This document shows positions 1 through 6,362 of a DNA stretch of 7,433 bases, piece after piece. Within the stretch, counting starts at the first letter, position 1; each line of letters starts with the position of its first letter. The DNA comes from an uncultured bacterium (GTDB taxonomy: Bacteria; Verrucomicrobiota; Kiritimatiellia; CAIKKV01), in the NCBI GenBank assembly GCA_903828035.1, contig CAIKKV010000320.1:1-7433 (forward strand), given 5' to 3'. Below the pieces are notes generated by a model that saw only the letters and a list, made by a program, of their open reading frames with translations, was not told where the DNA came from and did no database searches. Both the position numbers and the translations under genes were made by a program.

Positions 1-352
1 CATCCGCATCCAGCCGGATGGCTTCGGCGACCTCTTTTGCCGCTTCAATCTGTCCGGTCCGGATCAGGCAGCGGACGCGGATGCAGCCGAAGGACCGGAA
101 ATGGCCTGGAAAGCAACGCGCCCAGGAGGTGTCGGGATCGAAGGCCAGCGTGTAGGCAAGCGCATCGGCCTCGGCCAGGTGGCCCTGTCCGACCATGCGC
201 TCGGCTGATTCGATGCCGGAATGAACCGCCTTGTAATGAAACCAGGCGGACGCAAGCGAGGCCACCAGGGCTCCGGCCGCCATTGTCAGCGCCATTTTAT
301 AGGCGAGGCTCAGGGCGCGGCGCAAAAACATGAGCGGAGAGGAATCGTCCAC
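1..352 (-). CDS. Partial membrane-anchored protein, N-terminal 117 residues, TPR-like helices
   Basis: I do not recognise this gene; its 3' end lies beyond the left edge. I chose the GTG at 350-352 because AAAGGA at 359-364 stands 6 nt upstream, whereas the in-frame ATG at 329-331 has no Shine-Dalgarno sequence. From the GTG, a short polar N-terminus with basic residues R11, R12 and K19 is followed by one hydrophobic stretch at about residues 20-38, rich in Ala, Leu and Met. This looks like a signal anchor with the rest of the protein outside the cytoplasm. The remainder is helical, with two similar stretches, about residues 57-74 (GHLAEADALAYTLAFDPD) and 100-117 (GQIEAAKEVAEAIRLDAD), each of the Gly-x-x-x-Glu-Ala pattern seen in tetratricopeptide-type helices. 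They lie 43 residues apart, so the regular 34-residue TPR period is not shown. Three Cys residues (80, 90, 95) lie between them. The gene follows the HMT-MTHFR fusion by 58 nt and probably has its own promoter. A protein-interaction role is only a guess. Confidence 0.7.
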   Translation of the reverse strand, partial: MDDSSPLMFLRRALSLAYKMALTMAAGALVASLASAWFHYKAVHSGIESAERMVGQGHLAEADALAYTLAFDPDTSWARCFPGHFRSFGCIRVRCLIRTGQIEAAKEVAEAIRLDAD

Positions 353-358
353 AAACCA

Positions 359-364
359 TCCTTT
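359..364 (-). promoter_or_regulatory. Ribosome binding site deciding the GTG start at 352
   Basis: The minus strand reads AAAGGA, followed by 6 nt and then GTG. No comparable site stands before the in-frame ATG codons at 331, 295 or 283. This is the reason for preferring the GTG start. Confidence 0.55.
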
Positions 365-373
365 GTTTGTCCC

Positions 374-379
374 ATTATA
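374..379 (-). promoter_or_regulatory. Candidate -10 promoter element for the leftmost gene
   Basis: The minus strand reads TATAAT here, a perfect match to the sigma70 -10 consensus, inside the 58-nt gap between the HMT-MTHFR stop and the GTG start at 352. Transcription would begin near 365-368, leaving a short leader that just holds the ribosome binding site at 359-364. No good -35 hexamer stands at 16-18 nt; a TTTACA lies 24 nt upstream, which is too far. The site is therefore either a -10-dominated promoter or a chance AT-rich match in GC-rich DNA. Confidence 0.4.
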
Positions 380-410
380 CAAAAGGGGGTTGTTCCGGCC
401 TAGTGTAAAA

Positions 411-2294
411 TCAGGGGCGCCCTTTTTCCGCGCCGGATTGACTGGCCTGTGCGCGCCAGGCGCGGATGCGGTCAAGGAGGGGGATTAGCGCTTTCCACCG
501 GGCGCCCGGGGTGATGAGATAGAGCCCGTCGGCATGGTCCCGGAGGCCTTCCAGGAGCGCCTCGGCGTGTGCGAGCCCCAGCCGCTCCTGTGCGGCCGGA
601 TCCGGTTCTTCGGCGAGCTGCTGGAGCAAGGGCGCGGGAATGGTGATTCCGGGCACCTCGTTGTGCAGGTATTGCGCGAGGCGGGAGGAAATGAGAGGGA
701 GAAGGCCGATGAAAACGCGCATGCCCGTCGGCTTGAGCAGGTCGATCACGCGCGTGGCCAGCTCGATGTCGAACACGGGCTGGGTCATGACAAACAGGGC
801 GCCTTCAGCCTGCTTGCGGCGCAGTCGGCTCAGCTCGGTTTGCAGGTTCGAGGCGGCCGAGTTGAACGCCGCGCCAATGGAGAAGCGGGTGCGGCCTTTC
901 AGGTCGCGGCCCGCCGAGGTGCCGCCGCGATTGAGCCCGGCGATCAGCCGGATCAGCCCCGCCGATTGCATTTCGTAGACCGATAGCGCGCGTCCGTGCG
1001 CCGTGCGCGGCGCCGGATCGCCCGTGATGGCGAGGAGCGCCTCGATCCCCTGGACGTGGGCGCCCATCAGGGCGGACTGGAGGCCCAGCGAATTGCGGTC
1101 CCTGCAGGTGACATGGCAGACGACCTGGACCCCGCAGGCGCGGCGGACGAGGGCGCCAAAGGTGATGTTGTCCAGCCGGATCGAGGCCAGGGGGTTGTCG
1201 GCCAGGCTGATGGCGTCGGCCCCGGCTGTGGCCAGGGCCTGGGCTCCTTCCAGCGCGGGGGCGTAATCCAGATGGGGCGGCGGATCCAGCTCCGCGATCA
1301 CCGGCCATCGCGTCGTCAGCGCGTCGAGAAAGGCGCCGGCGCCGGCCGGAGCGGGCGGGGGAGATTCCACGACGGGAGCGGTAGCGGGGGCGGTTTTGCC
1401 GGGAAGCCGTTTCAGTCCGGCCACGCGCAGGCGGATGGCTCGGATGGTTTCAGGCGTGGTGCCGCAGCAGCCGCCGATGAGCCGGACGCCCTGCCTGACG
1501 AGGTCGGCGGCCTGGTCGGCAAAGTAGGCCGGCGAGGTCAGGTAGACCATGCGGCCGCCGGCGCGCTCGGGAAAGCCGGCGTTGGGGAAGGCGCTGACCG
1601 GGATGTCGCCGGCTCCCGCCAGCAGACCGGTGATGGCCCGGCGAACGGCCTGGACGCCGCGCCCGCAGTTGGCGCCGATGACGGACGCGCCGGCCTCGCG
1701 CAGGCGGCGGGCCGCTTCGCCCGCGGATTCGCCGCGGGAAAGGGCTCCGCCCGCGTCAAAGACGAGCTGGGCGATGACGGGAATATCCGGGCCTGCCGTT
1801 TCGCGCACCGTGCGCAGGCCCAGCAGCAGCACATCGAGGTCTTCAAAGGTTTCGAGGAGCAGAATCCGGACGCCGCCCTCCAGGAGGGACTGGGCCTGCA
1901 GCCGGAAGCTGTCGCGGACCTCGGCCTCGTTCCAGCCTTCATCGATCGGCGAAAGGCCGGGAGGCCCCATGGCGCCGGCCACCCAGGCGCGGGCGCCGGC
2001 CGTGCCGAGAGCCAGCCGGGCGGCGGCCCTGTTCAGTTCGGCGGCCTGTTTTTCAAGGCCGGACTCCTTCAGCACAAGGGAGTTGGCCCCGAAGGAATGC
2101 GTTTCAATCCACTCGGCGCCGGCTTGCAGGTAGGCCTCGTGGACCTGACGCACAGCCTCGGGCCGGGTCAGCACGAGCTGTTCGGAAGGCCCGTCCGTTC
2201 CGTACCCCAGCTCCAGGAGATAGGAGCCGGTGGCGCCGTCGCCGACAACCGGCGATTCGGCAAGCCGTTCCAGGAATGAGGATCCGCTTCTCAT
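411..2294 (-). CDS. Bifunctional homocysteine S-methyltransferase / 5,10-methylenetetrahydrofolate reductase (YitJ-type)
   Basis: A 627-aa fusion that connects the folate one-carbon pool to methionine in the cytoplasm. The N-terminal domain (about 1-295) is a homocysteine/betaine-type methyltransferase barrel: GDGATGSYL near residue 18, and the three zinc ligands of the family at C210 (in GANCGRG) and C276-C277 (in GGCCGT). A Pro/Ala-rich linker (about 299-322) leads to a MetF-like FAD barrel (about 328-615), which reduces methylene-THF to methyl-THF. There I see the catalytic-type Glu at 335 (VIAELDPP), ISLADNP near 362, TCRDRN near 396, the TGD of ITGDP at 424-426 (Asp120 of E. coli MetF) and MTQPVFD with Q505 (Gln183 of MetF). 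The length fits Bacillus YitJ, which is slightly over 600 aa. There is no cobalamin domain and no eukaryotic-type AdoMet regulatory tail. The start at 2294 overlaps the HAD stop as ATGA. The open frame extends to 2423, but that part lies inside the HAD gene and is not family-like. No S-box riboswitch can fit, since coding DNA lies directly upstream. Confidence 0.93.
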   Translation of the reverse strand: MRSGSSFLERLAESPVVGDGATGSYLLELGYGTDGPSEQLVLTRPEAVRQVHEAYLQAGAEWIETHSFGANSLVLKESGLEKQAAELNRAAARLALGTAGARAWVAGAMGPPGLSPIDEGWNEAEVRDSFRLQAQSLLEGGVRILLLETFEDLDVLLLGLRTVRETAGPDIPVIAQLVFDAGGALSRGESAGEAARRLREAGASVIGANCGRGVQAVRRAITGLLAGAGDIPVSAFPNAGFPERAGGRMVYLTSPAYFADQAADLVRQGVRLIGGCCGTTPETIRAIRLRVAGLKRLPGKTAPATAPVVESPPPAPAGAGAFLDALTTRWPVIAELDPPPHLDYAPALEGAQALATAGADAISLADNPLASIRLDNITFGALVRRACGVQVVCHVTCRDRNSLGLQSALMGAHVQGIEALLAITGDPAPRTAHGRALSVYEMQSAGLIRLIAGLNRGGTSAGRDLKGRTRFSIGAAFNSAASNLQTELSRLRRKQAEGALFVMTQPVFDIELATRVIDLLKPTGMRVFIGLLPLISSRLAQYLHNEVPGITIPAPLLQQLAEEPDPAAQERLGLAHAEALLEGLRDHADGLYLITPGARWKALIPLLDRIRAWRAQASQSGAEKGRP

Positions 2295-2956
2295 GATTGA
2301 TTTGTAAGCGGTCTGCTGATGAATGGCAACTGTGAAATGGAGGCGATGCAGGCGGGAAGATCGGCCGGCGTCAGCAGCACGTGATCGGGCTTGGCTGTTT
2401 GCAGGCGATCCGCGCCATGCCAACCCCAGGCCGCGCCTACCGAGACGGCTCCGCCTTCGCGGGCTTCCGCCATGTCGCCCGTCGTATCGCCCACATAGAC
2501 GATCGGCGCCCCGGGGCTCAGCCGGGCCACGGACTGGATCTTCCGGACTTTACTGGTGTCCTTGTCGCCCCCCAGCACGTCCTTGTAAACGGCGAGGCCA
2601 TGTTCATCCAGGAAGCCCTGCACCACGGCGCTGTCATTGGAGGAGACGATGAAGATGTCGGCAAACACAGCCAGCTTCCGGAGCGCTTCCGGAATGCCGG
2701 GAAAGAAGGTGTAGCGGTTGGATTTTACGGCAAGCCGTTTGGCCATGCCTTTGAAGACATCGTCCCTGAGTTTGCCGTTGAGCCCGGCCTTGGCCATGCC
2801 GTCATAGAAGTTGGTATCGAACAGGGCGAGGAAGTCCCCGCGCGAACTCACCTGGTGGCAGCCGTGGGCGTGGCAGGAGTCGAGAAAGGAGTCGAGGAAG
2901 TAATCCAGCGAATCCACCAGCACGCCATCGTAATCGAACAACACGAGCGGGCGCAT
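2291..2956 (-). CDS. HAD-superfamily hydrolase (phosphoglycolate phosphatase-like)
   Basis: A 221-aa cytoplasmic phosphatase of the haloacid dehalogenase superfamily with a helical cap inserted after motif I (subclass I, PGP-like). Motif I is DYDGVLVDS with the nucleophile D8 and acid/base D10. Motif II is IVSSNDS with S105 or S106. The motif III lysine is probably K136 (SKVRKI), with K132 as the alternative. Motif IV is GDTTGD with D157 and D161, which would hold Mg2+. The cap spans about residues 18-85. All catalytic residues are present, so the enzyme should be active; the substrate cannot be read from sequence. It starts 2 nt after the stop of the GH123-like gene, with an AGGGGGGG run 11 nt upstream of the ATG. 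Its stop overlaps the start of the HMT-MTHFR gene by 4 nt, so these genes are surely co-transcribed and probably translationally coupled. Roles in sugar-phosphate or damaged-metabolite clearance are possible. Confidence 0.9.
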   Translation of the reverse strand: MRPLVLFDYDGVLVDSLDYFLDSFLDSCHAHGCHQVSSRGDFLALFDTNFYDGMAKAGLNGKLRDDVFKGMAKRLAVKSNRYTFFPGIPEALRKLAVFADIFIVSSNDSAVVQGFLDEHGLAVYKDVLGGDKDTSKVRKIQSVARLSPGAPIVYVGDTTGDMAEAREGGAVSVGAAWGWHGADRLQTAKPDHVLLTPADLPACIASISQLPFISRPLTNQS

Positions 2957-2958
2957 GG

Positions 2959-4569
2959 TCAGGATTTCCCCCCCTGCTTATAGAGGCCCGCTTTAAGGGC
3001 GAGACGCCAGGCGGCGTTTTTGGGAAAGCGCTCGAACGACTTCATGGCGGCCAGGCGTTGATCGGACCGGTTCACCGAGAGCGTCTGGAGCAGGGCGTAG
3101 TCCTGCAGGCTTTCGCCGAAGATCTCCCACCGGATGGAGTCGAGGGGGCCCTCGGGGCCGGGGTAGACCACAAACGGGTCGCCAAAGGCCCAGCCGGGCC
3201 AGCGTTTTCCATCCTGGCAGGTGAAGGGGTCGATGAGGGTGCGGGTTGACGATTCGCACCAGTAATTGTACCCCCAGTGCAGGAAGCCTTTGAAAGGCCA
3301 GCGGTAGAGGAGGAAGCCGTGCATGGCGATCTTGTCGAGCGGCGTATCCATGAGGCGGTTGAGGAACTGGCCCCGCGGCCCGCAGCAGTAGTAACACCAG
3401 CAGGGGATCTTTTCTTTCACGAAATCCAGGGCGGTCGAGATGCTGGGAATCGGCAGGTCGGTGAGCTGTTCGCGTCCGTAACGGATATCGGAGAGGGCGT
3501 CCATGACCTTCATCCAGGGGGCGAGCTCGGCCAGCAGGGCGCGGGCGGCCTTGTAGTTGGCCAGGGCCTCGTCGCCGTGCGGTTCGTCGGAGACGTGGAA
3601 GAAGGATTGCTCGAGAAGGCCTTCGGCCTTGAGGAAGCGGTGAAGAGCCGGCAGGTATTGGGAGAGGAACGACCGGTAGGTGGGCGACGTGGCGCCGGTG
3701 TCGACCGGCCAGAGCAGCTTTTCGTCGCGCCCCTGATCCTCGTAAATCCGGATCGCGTGCTTGACGCCCCACTGCGTGAAGGGGTGGCACCACTCGAAGG
3801 CGGTGATCCCGTTCGCGGCGGCGAGGCGGATGTAGCGGCGCACGTCGGACCAGTCGAAGGCGTAACGGTCTTTCCCGGTGCGACGCACCTTCAGGAGCTG
3901 GCTGGGGCGTTTGACTCCATCCAGGGGAGGAGTGAAAACAGGGACGTAGAGCATGTTCTGGCCGTGATCCGCCATGTTGCGGATGTAGCGGCCCGTGAGC
4001 TCCCAGAAGCGCTTGTCGAACAGGTCGGTTTTGTACCAGTCGATGATCGCGTCGGCGTAGAACCAGTGGGTGACGTCAAAGTTCTGGCGGGGCTGGATCA
4101 GCACCCCGTGCAGGGCGATGGGCAACCGGTGGGTCACGCGCTTGCCGGTTTCCGGCGCCACGGCGACGGTGATGGCGTGCCGGCCCGGTGCGGCGTTCGG
4201 GCCCGGCTTGACGGTGACCCAGAAGGCATGCGTTTCGTGTTCGGGAAGCAGCAGCGTGTTTTCGTCGAAGAGCGGATCGGGCACGTAGCCGGGAATTTGC
4301 CCGAGCCCGTCCACATCCTGCGGCCCGGGGTTGACGGGCGTATTATGATGCCGGACGGGAACGTAGCCCACCCGGCGAACCCGGACGGACCAGCCGGCTG
4401 GCCCCGCGGCTTCAACCGCGACGGACGTTTGCGTGTCGCTGCGCAGGGCGACCTGGAAGCTGAACTGTTCGTTGCGGGCGGCTTCGATGGCGCGAAGCGA
4501 TCCGCGTGACGGCACAGTCGCTTGAAAATTTCGTACGGAAGAGCGTGTTAACCAGGATTGCAATTTCAT
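2959..4569 (-). CDS. GH123/DUF4091-like glycoside hydrolase
   Basis: A 536-aa protein resembling the DUF4091 family, now grouped with the GH123 catalytic domain (beta-N-acetylgalactosaminidases using substrate-assisted catalysis). Residues about 1-160 look like the beta-rich N-terminal domain that precedes the barrel in this family. The barrel begins near residue 163 (FDVTHWFYAD). HVSDEP at 325-330 gives the adjacent Asp-Glu pair (D328, E329) that serves in GH123 as amide-stabilising residue and acid/base. YCCGPRG at 394-400, FLHWGYNYW at 429-437 and the C-terminal GDPFVVYPGP (463-472) and SLQDYALLQTL (487-497) are typical DUF4091 blocks. No signal peptide or membrane segment is visible at the N-terminus, so the protein appears cytoplasmic, unlike many relatives. 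AGGAG at 4573-4577 supports the ATG at 4569. The substrate is not proven: many DUF4091 proteins are uncharacterised. It probably heads the cluster with the HAD and HMT-MTHFR genes. Confidence 0.85.
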   Translation of the reverse strand: MKLQSWLTRSSVRNFQATVPSRGSLRAIEAARNEQFSFQVALRSDTQTSVAVEAAGPAGWSVRVRRVGYVPVRHHNTPVNPGPQDVDGLGQIPGYVPDPLFDENTLLLPEHETHAFWVTVKPGPNAAPGRHAITVAVAPETGKRVTHRLPIALHGVLIQPRQNFDVTHWFYADAIIDWYKTDLFDKRFWELTGRYIRNMADHGQNMLYVPVFTPPLDGVKRPSQLLKVRRTGKDRYAFDWSDVRRYIRLAAANGITAFEWCHPFTQWGVKHAIRIYEDQGRDEKLLWPVDTGATSPTYRSFLSQYLPALHRFLKAEGLLEQSFFHVSDEPHGDEALANYKAARALLAELAPWMKVMDALSDIRYGREQLTDLPIPSISTALDFVKEKIPCWCYYCCGPRGQFLNRLMDTPLDKIAMHGFLLYRWPFKGFLHWGYNYWCESSTRTLIDPFTCQDGKRWPGWAFGDPFVVYPGPEGPLDSIRWEIFGESLQDYALLQTLSVNRSDQRLAAMKSFERFPKNAAWRLALKAGLYKQGGKS

Positions 4570-4572
4570 AGA

Positions 4573-4577
4573 CTCCT
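4573..4577 (-). promoter_or_regulatory. Ribosome binding site of the GH123-like gene
   Basis: The minus strand reads AGGAG, with 3 nt to the ATG at 4569. The spacing is short but the match is strong. It lies in the only real gap in the right-hand part of the window and supports the 4569 start. Confidence 0.6.
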
Positions 4578-4593
4578 GTAAGAATTCACCATT

Positions 4594-4646
4594 AGTATAG
4601 CGCGGAGTGAAGGGGAATAGTATTTGTTTTATCGGGATAATTTCAA
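4594..4646 (-). promoter_or_regulatory. Possible promoter before the GH123-like gene
   Basis: This covers most of the 59-nt gap and the very end of the GNAT gene, a locally AT-rich island. Two readings are possible on the minus strand: TTGAAA (4641-4646) with 16 nt to AATACT (4619-4624), or a -10-like TATACT at 4594-4599 with no good -35. Either would give a leader of a few tens of nt. It could separate the left three-gene cluster from the right one, but a single long transcript is equally compatible. Confidence 0.3.
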
Positions 4647-5225
4647 GGATATTGGCGAATCCGTTCGTGACGGTGAGGCGCTTAGGAGCTTGTAGGAGAA
4701 CCGTTTAGCCCGGCGGCCCAGGCTATCTTCCGCCACGAGCGTGCATTGCAGGATCATGCCGCATGACTCCATGAGCCGGCGTGACGCCAGATTCTCTTCG
4801 GCGCAGCTGCCGTGAAATGCCGTGCAGCCGAGCTTCTCGAACCCGAATCGGAAAAGAGCCAGCAGCGCTTCACGTCCCAGGCCTTGTGCCTGCCGCTCAG
4901 GGGAAAGCCAGAGTCCGACTTCGGCCTCGCCGGACGTGTCGCGACTGAGGCGCGCGCCGCCAATGAGCGTGCGCCCCCGTTTGGGAAGGACGGCCAGGCT
5001 TAATTGACGAAGCCCGGGCTCGACCCGGGCGGCCGATTCGCGGATCATCTTGCGGGACATCCGGGCGGGGGACACACGGCGTCCTCCCGAGTCGAAAAGG
5101 GAGAGGTCGTTGAGCTTTTCAAGAAGGCGTGTCAGCGAGTCGCCGTCTTCGTTACGGAACGGCCGGAGGGCCAGCCGTTCAGTCCGGATGACAAGCGGTG
5201 CGGGAGGGGGGGTCAGCGGGGGCAT
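4629..5225 (-). CDS. GNAT-family N-acetyltransferase (RimJ/RimL-like)
   Basis: A 198-aa acetyl-CoA-dependent acyltransferase of the Acetyltransf_3 (RimJ/RimL) type. The N-terminal strand reads IRTERLALRPF (13-23), the typical opening of this family. The central strands lead to EVGLWLSPERQAQGLG, with the acetyl-CoA pyrophosphate loop QxxGxG at Q112-G117, and then EENLASRRLMESCGM (143-157), which carries the conserved Asn and Ser-Arg of the fourth motif. The last 17 or so residues are polar and probably disordered. The start at 5225 fits the family and has GGGAG 11 nt upstream; the open frame runs up to 5318, but that part lies inside the upstream gene. The first 13 nt overlap the end of the URO-D-like gene, indicating co-transcription. 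The acceptor (protein N-terminus, antibiotic or small amine) is unknown. Confidence 0.88.
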   Translation of the reverse strand: MPPLTPPPAPLVIRTERLALRPFRNEDGDSLTRLLEKLNDLSLFDSGGRRVSPARMSRKMIRESAARVEPGLRQLSLAVLPKRGRTLIGGARLSRDTSGEAEVGLWLSPERQAQGLGREALLALFRFGFEKLGCTAFHGSCAEENLASRRLMESCGMILQCTLVAEDSLGRRAKRFSYKLLSASPSRTDSPISLKLSR

Positions 5226-6349
5226 GATTCGAGAATCTCCCACATTTTTCGGACGTAAAAGCGATAGTTCTCGAGAGGCGTTCCGTTGGGGATCCGATGA
5301 TCCAGACCGAAGATGCACCCGCCGCTTCTGACCAGCGGCGGAACCTTGTAAAGGAGCTCACGCTCGATGGCGGCTTTCGACTGTCTCAGCACGTGCTTGT
5401 CGATGCCGCCCCAGAAGGCCATTTGAGTTCCGTACTGCTCCCGGAGTTTGACGATATCCATTCCCGCGGCCGGCTCCAGCGGGAGCATGGCGTTGAGGCC
5501 GCATTCGATGAAGGCCGGGATAACGGGCCTCATGTCGCCGTCGCTGTCTTGCAGGAACAGCCGGGTGCCCCGGGCGCTGAGCATATCCCAGATTTTCCGA
5601 TAGTACGGCTTGATAAACTCAAGGACCTGGGCCGGGCCGGCCAGGGGGCCCGATTTTCCGGCCAGGTCTTCGTGCGTATACAGGATGTCGATCGGAAGAA
5701 CGGAAGAGGCCCGTTCCAGAACCTGGAAGGCGGTGTCGCCGATGGTCTTCAGCATGTCGTGGATCAGGTCGGGCTGTTCGTAATAGGCCACGCACAGCTC
5801 CTCCTCGCCCATGAGCTGGCGAGGCTCGTCGAATCCGCCCGGGATGACAGCCTGGATCGGAATCTGTTTTTCCCGCAGCGCCCGGCCCTGCGCCTCCCAA
5901 TCGCCCGCCAGCCGGCTTTCCTGAAACAGGTACCAGGGCTTGATGCGAAGCCAGTCCTCCCAGTTGCGAACGGGGTAATCCATCGGAAGGGGGAGCGTGG
6001 CCGCGTTCTTGATGAGCTTCATGCGGCGGCCGTACTTGTCGCGCGTGATCCGAATGTCGTCGGTTTCCTCCAGTACGGTCGTGGCCAGTCCGGAAACGGC
6101 GCCTGTTTTGACAGACAGGTAGCCCCGTGCGGGACAGCGGTAGCGGAAAGCGGAAAAGTCCAGTTCTCCAGGCGTGGCGCCCTGTTCGAGCCATTCCTCC
6201 TTGAGCCCCAGCAAGGGGCCGAAGATCTCGTCGAACAAGGGCCTCTCATTGGAGCGGAATGTCATGTGATCAAGGAGCTCTTCGCGAAACACCTCGGGTG
6301 TTTTGCGAATGGCCAGGTCGGCATGGGTGGCGTAGATGAGCTTTCGCAT
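5213..6349 (-). CDS. Uroporphyrinogen decarboxylase-superfamily protein, not HemE
   Basis: A 378-aa (beta/alpha)8-barrel protein of the URO-D superfamily, which holds haem-pathway HemE and cobamide- or thiol-methyltransferases such as MtaA, MtbA and CmuA. The C-terminal half shows the family pattern: HEDLAGKSGPLAGP near 226-239, FLQDSDGDMRPVIPAFIECG at 265-284, LPLEPAAGMDIVKLREQYG at 289-307 and FWGGIDKHVLR at 312-322. The HemE N-terminal arginine-rich signature is absent, so haem synthesis is unlikely. The HxC zinc-ligand pair of MtaA-type enzymes is also not seen; DSDGD (268-272) stands at about that place. Such DGD variants are frequent and mostly uncharacterised in anaerobic and polysaccharide-degrading bacteria. 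GAGGG at 6356-6360, 6 nt before the ATG, supports the 6349 start; the frame extends to 6391 but would overlap the upstream gene. It follows the macroglobulin gene by 13 nt and overlaps the GNAT gene. Confidence 0.85.
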   Translation of the reverse strand: MRKLIYATHADLAIRKTPEVFREELLDHMTFRSNERPLFDEIFGPLLGLKEEWLEQGATPGELDFSAFRYRCPARGYLSVKTGAVSGLATTVLEETDDIRITRDKYGRRMKLIKNAATLPLPMDYPVRNWEDWLRIKPWYLFQESRLAGDWEAQGRALREKQIPIQAVIPGGFDEPRQLMGEEELCVAYYEQPDLIHDMLKTIGDTAFQVLERASSVLPIDILYTHEDLAGKSGPLAGPAQVLEFIKPYYRKIWDMLSARGTRLFLQDSDGDMRPVIPAFIECGLNAMLPLEPAAGMDIVKLREQYGTQMAFWGGIDKHVLRQSKAAIERELLYKVPPLVRSGGCIFGLDHRIPNGTPLENYRFYVRKMWEILESCPR

Positions 6350-6355
6350 GTGGGG

Positions 6356-6360
6356 CCCTC
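6356..6360 (-). promoter_or_regulatory. Ribosome binding site of the URO-D-like gene
   Basis: The minus strand reads GAGGG, 6 nt before the ATG at 6349, in the 13-nt space after the stop of the macroglobulin gene. It decides against the in-frame upstream ATG at 6391, which lies inside the neighbouring gene. Confidence 0.6.
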
Positions 6361-6362
6361 GG

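Noticed and set aside
395..430. Possible terminator after the HMT-MTHFR gene (self-complementary GGGCGCCC next to a T-run)
   Set aside because: The palindrome has no loop, and the T-run follows it only on the plus strand. No stable hairpin plus U-tract can be drawn on the minus strand.
996..2279. 427-aa plus-strand open frame opposite the HMT-MTHFR gene
   Set aside because: It is rich in Gly, Ala, Arg and Asp without any family motif, and the opposite strand has a full set of catalytic residues. It is an antisense shadow of GC-rich coding DNA.
2295..2423. 43-residue N-terminal extension of the HMT-MTHFR fusion
   Set aside because: It lies wholly inside the HAD gene, is Arg/Ser-rich, and the methyltransferase domain begins properly after the ATG at 2294.
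3277..4509. 410-aa plus-strand open frame opposite the GH123-like gene
   Set aside because: Low-complexity composition and no recognisable domain; the minus-strand frame carries the DUF4091 motifs.
4625..4645. Small inverted repeat TTATCCCGATAA at the end of the GNAT gene
   Set aside because: Five-base arms around two bases are too short for a terminator or a confident operator; chance is sufficient.
5226..5318. 31-residue N-terminal extension of the GNAT protein
   Set aside because: It lies inside the URO-D-like gene, and the family's opening strand begins just after the ATG at 5225.
5213..6349. Annotation as hemE, uroporphyrinogen decarboxylase of haem synthesis
   Set aside because: The N-terminal HemE signature with its substrate-binding arginines is missing, and no haem-pathway gene is nearby.
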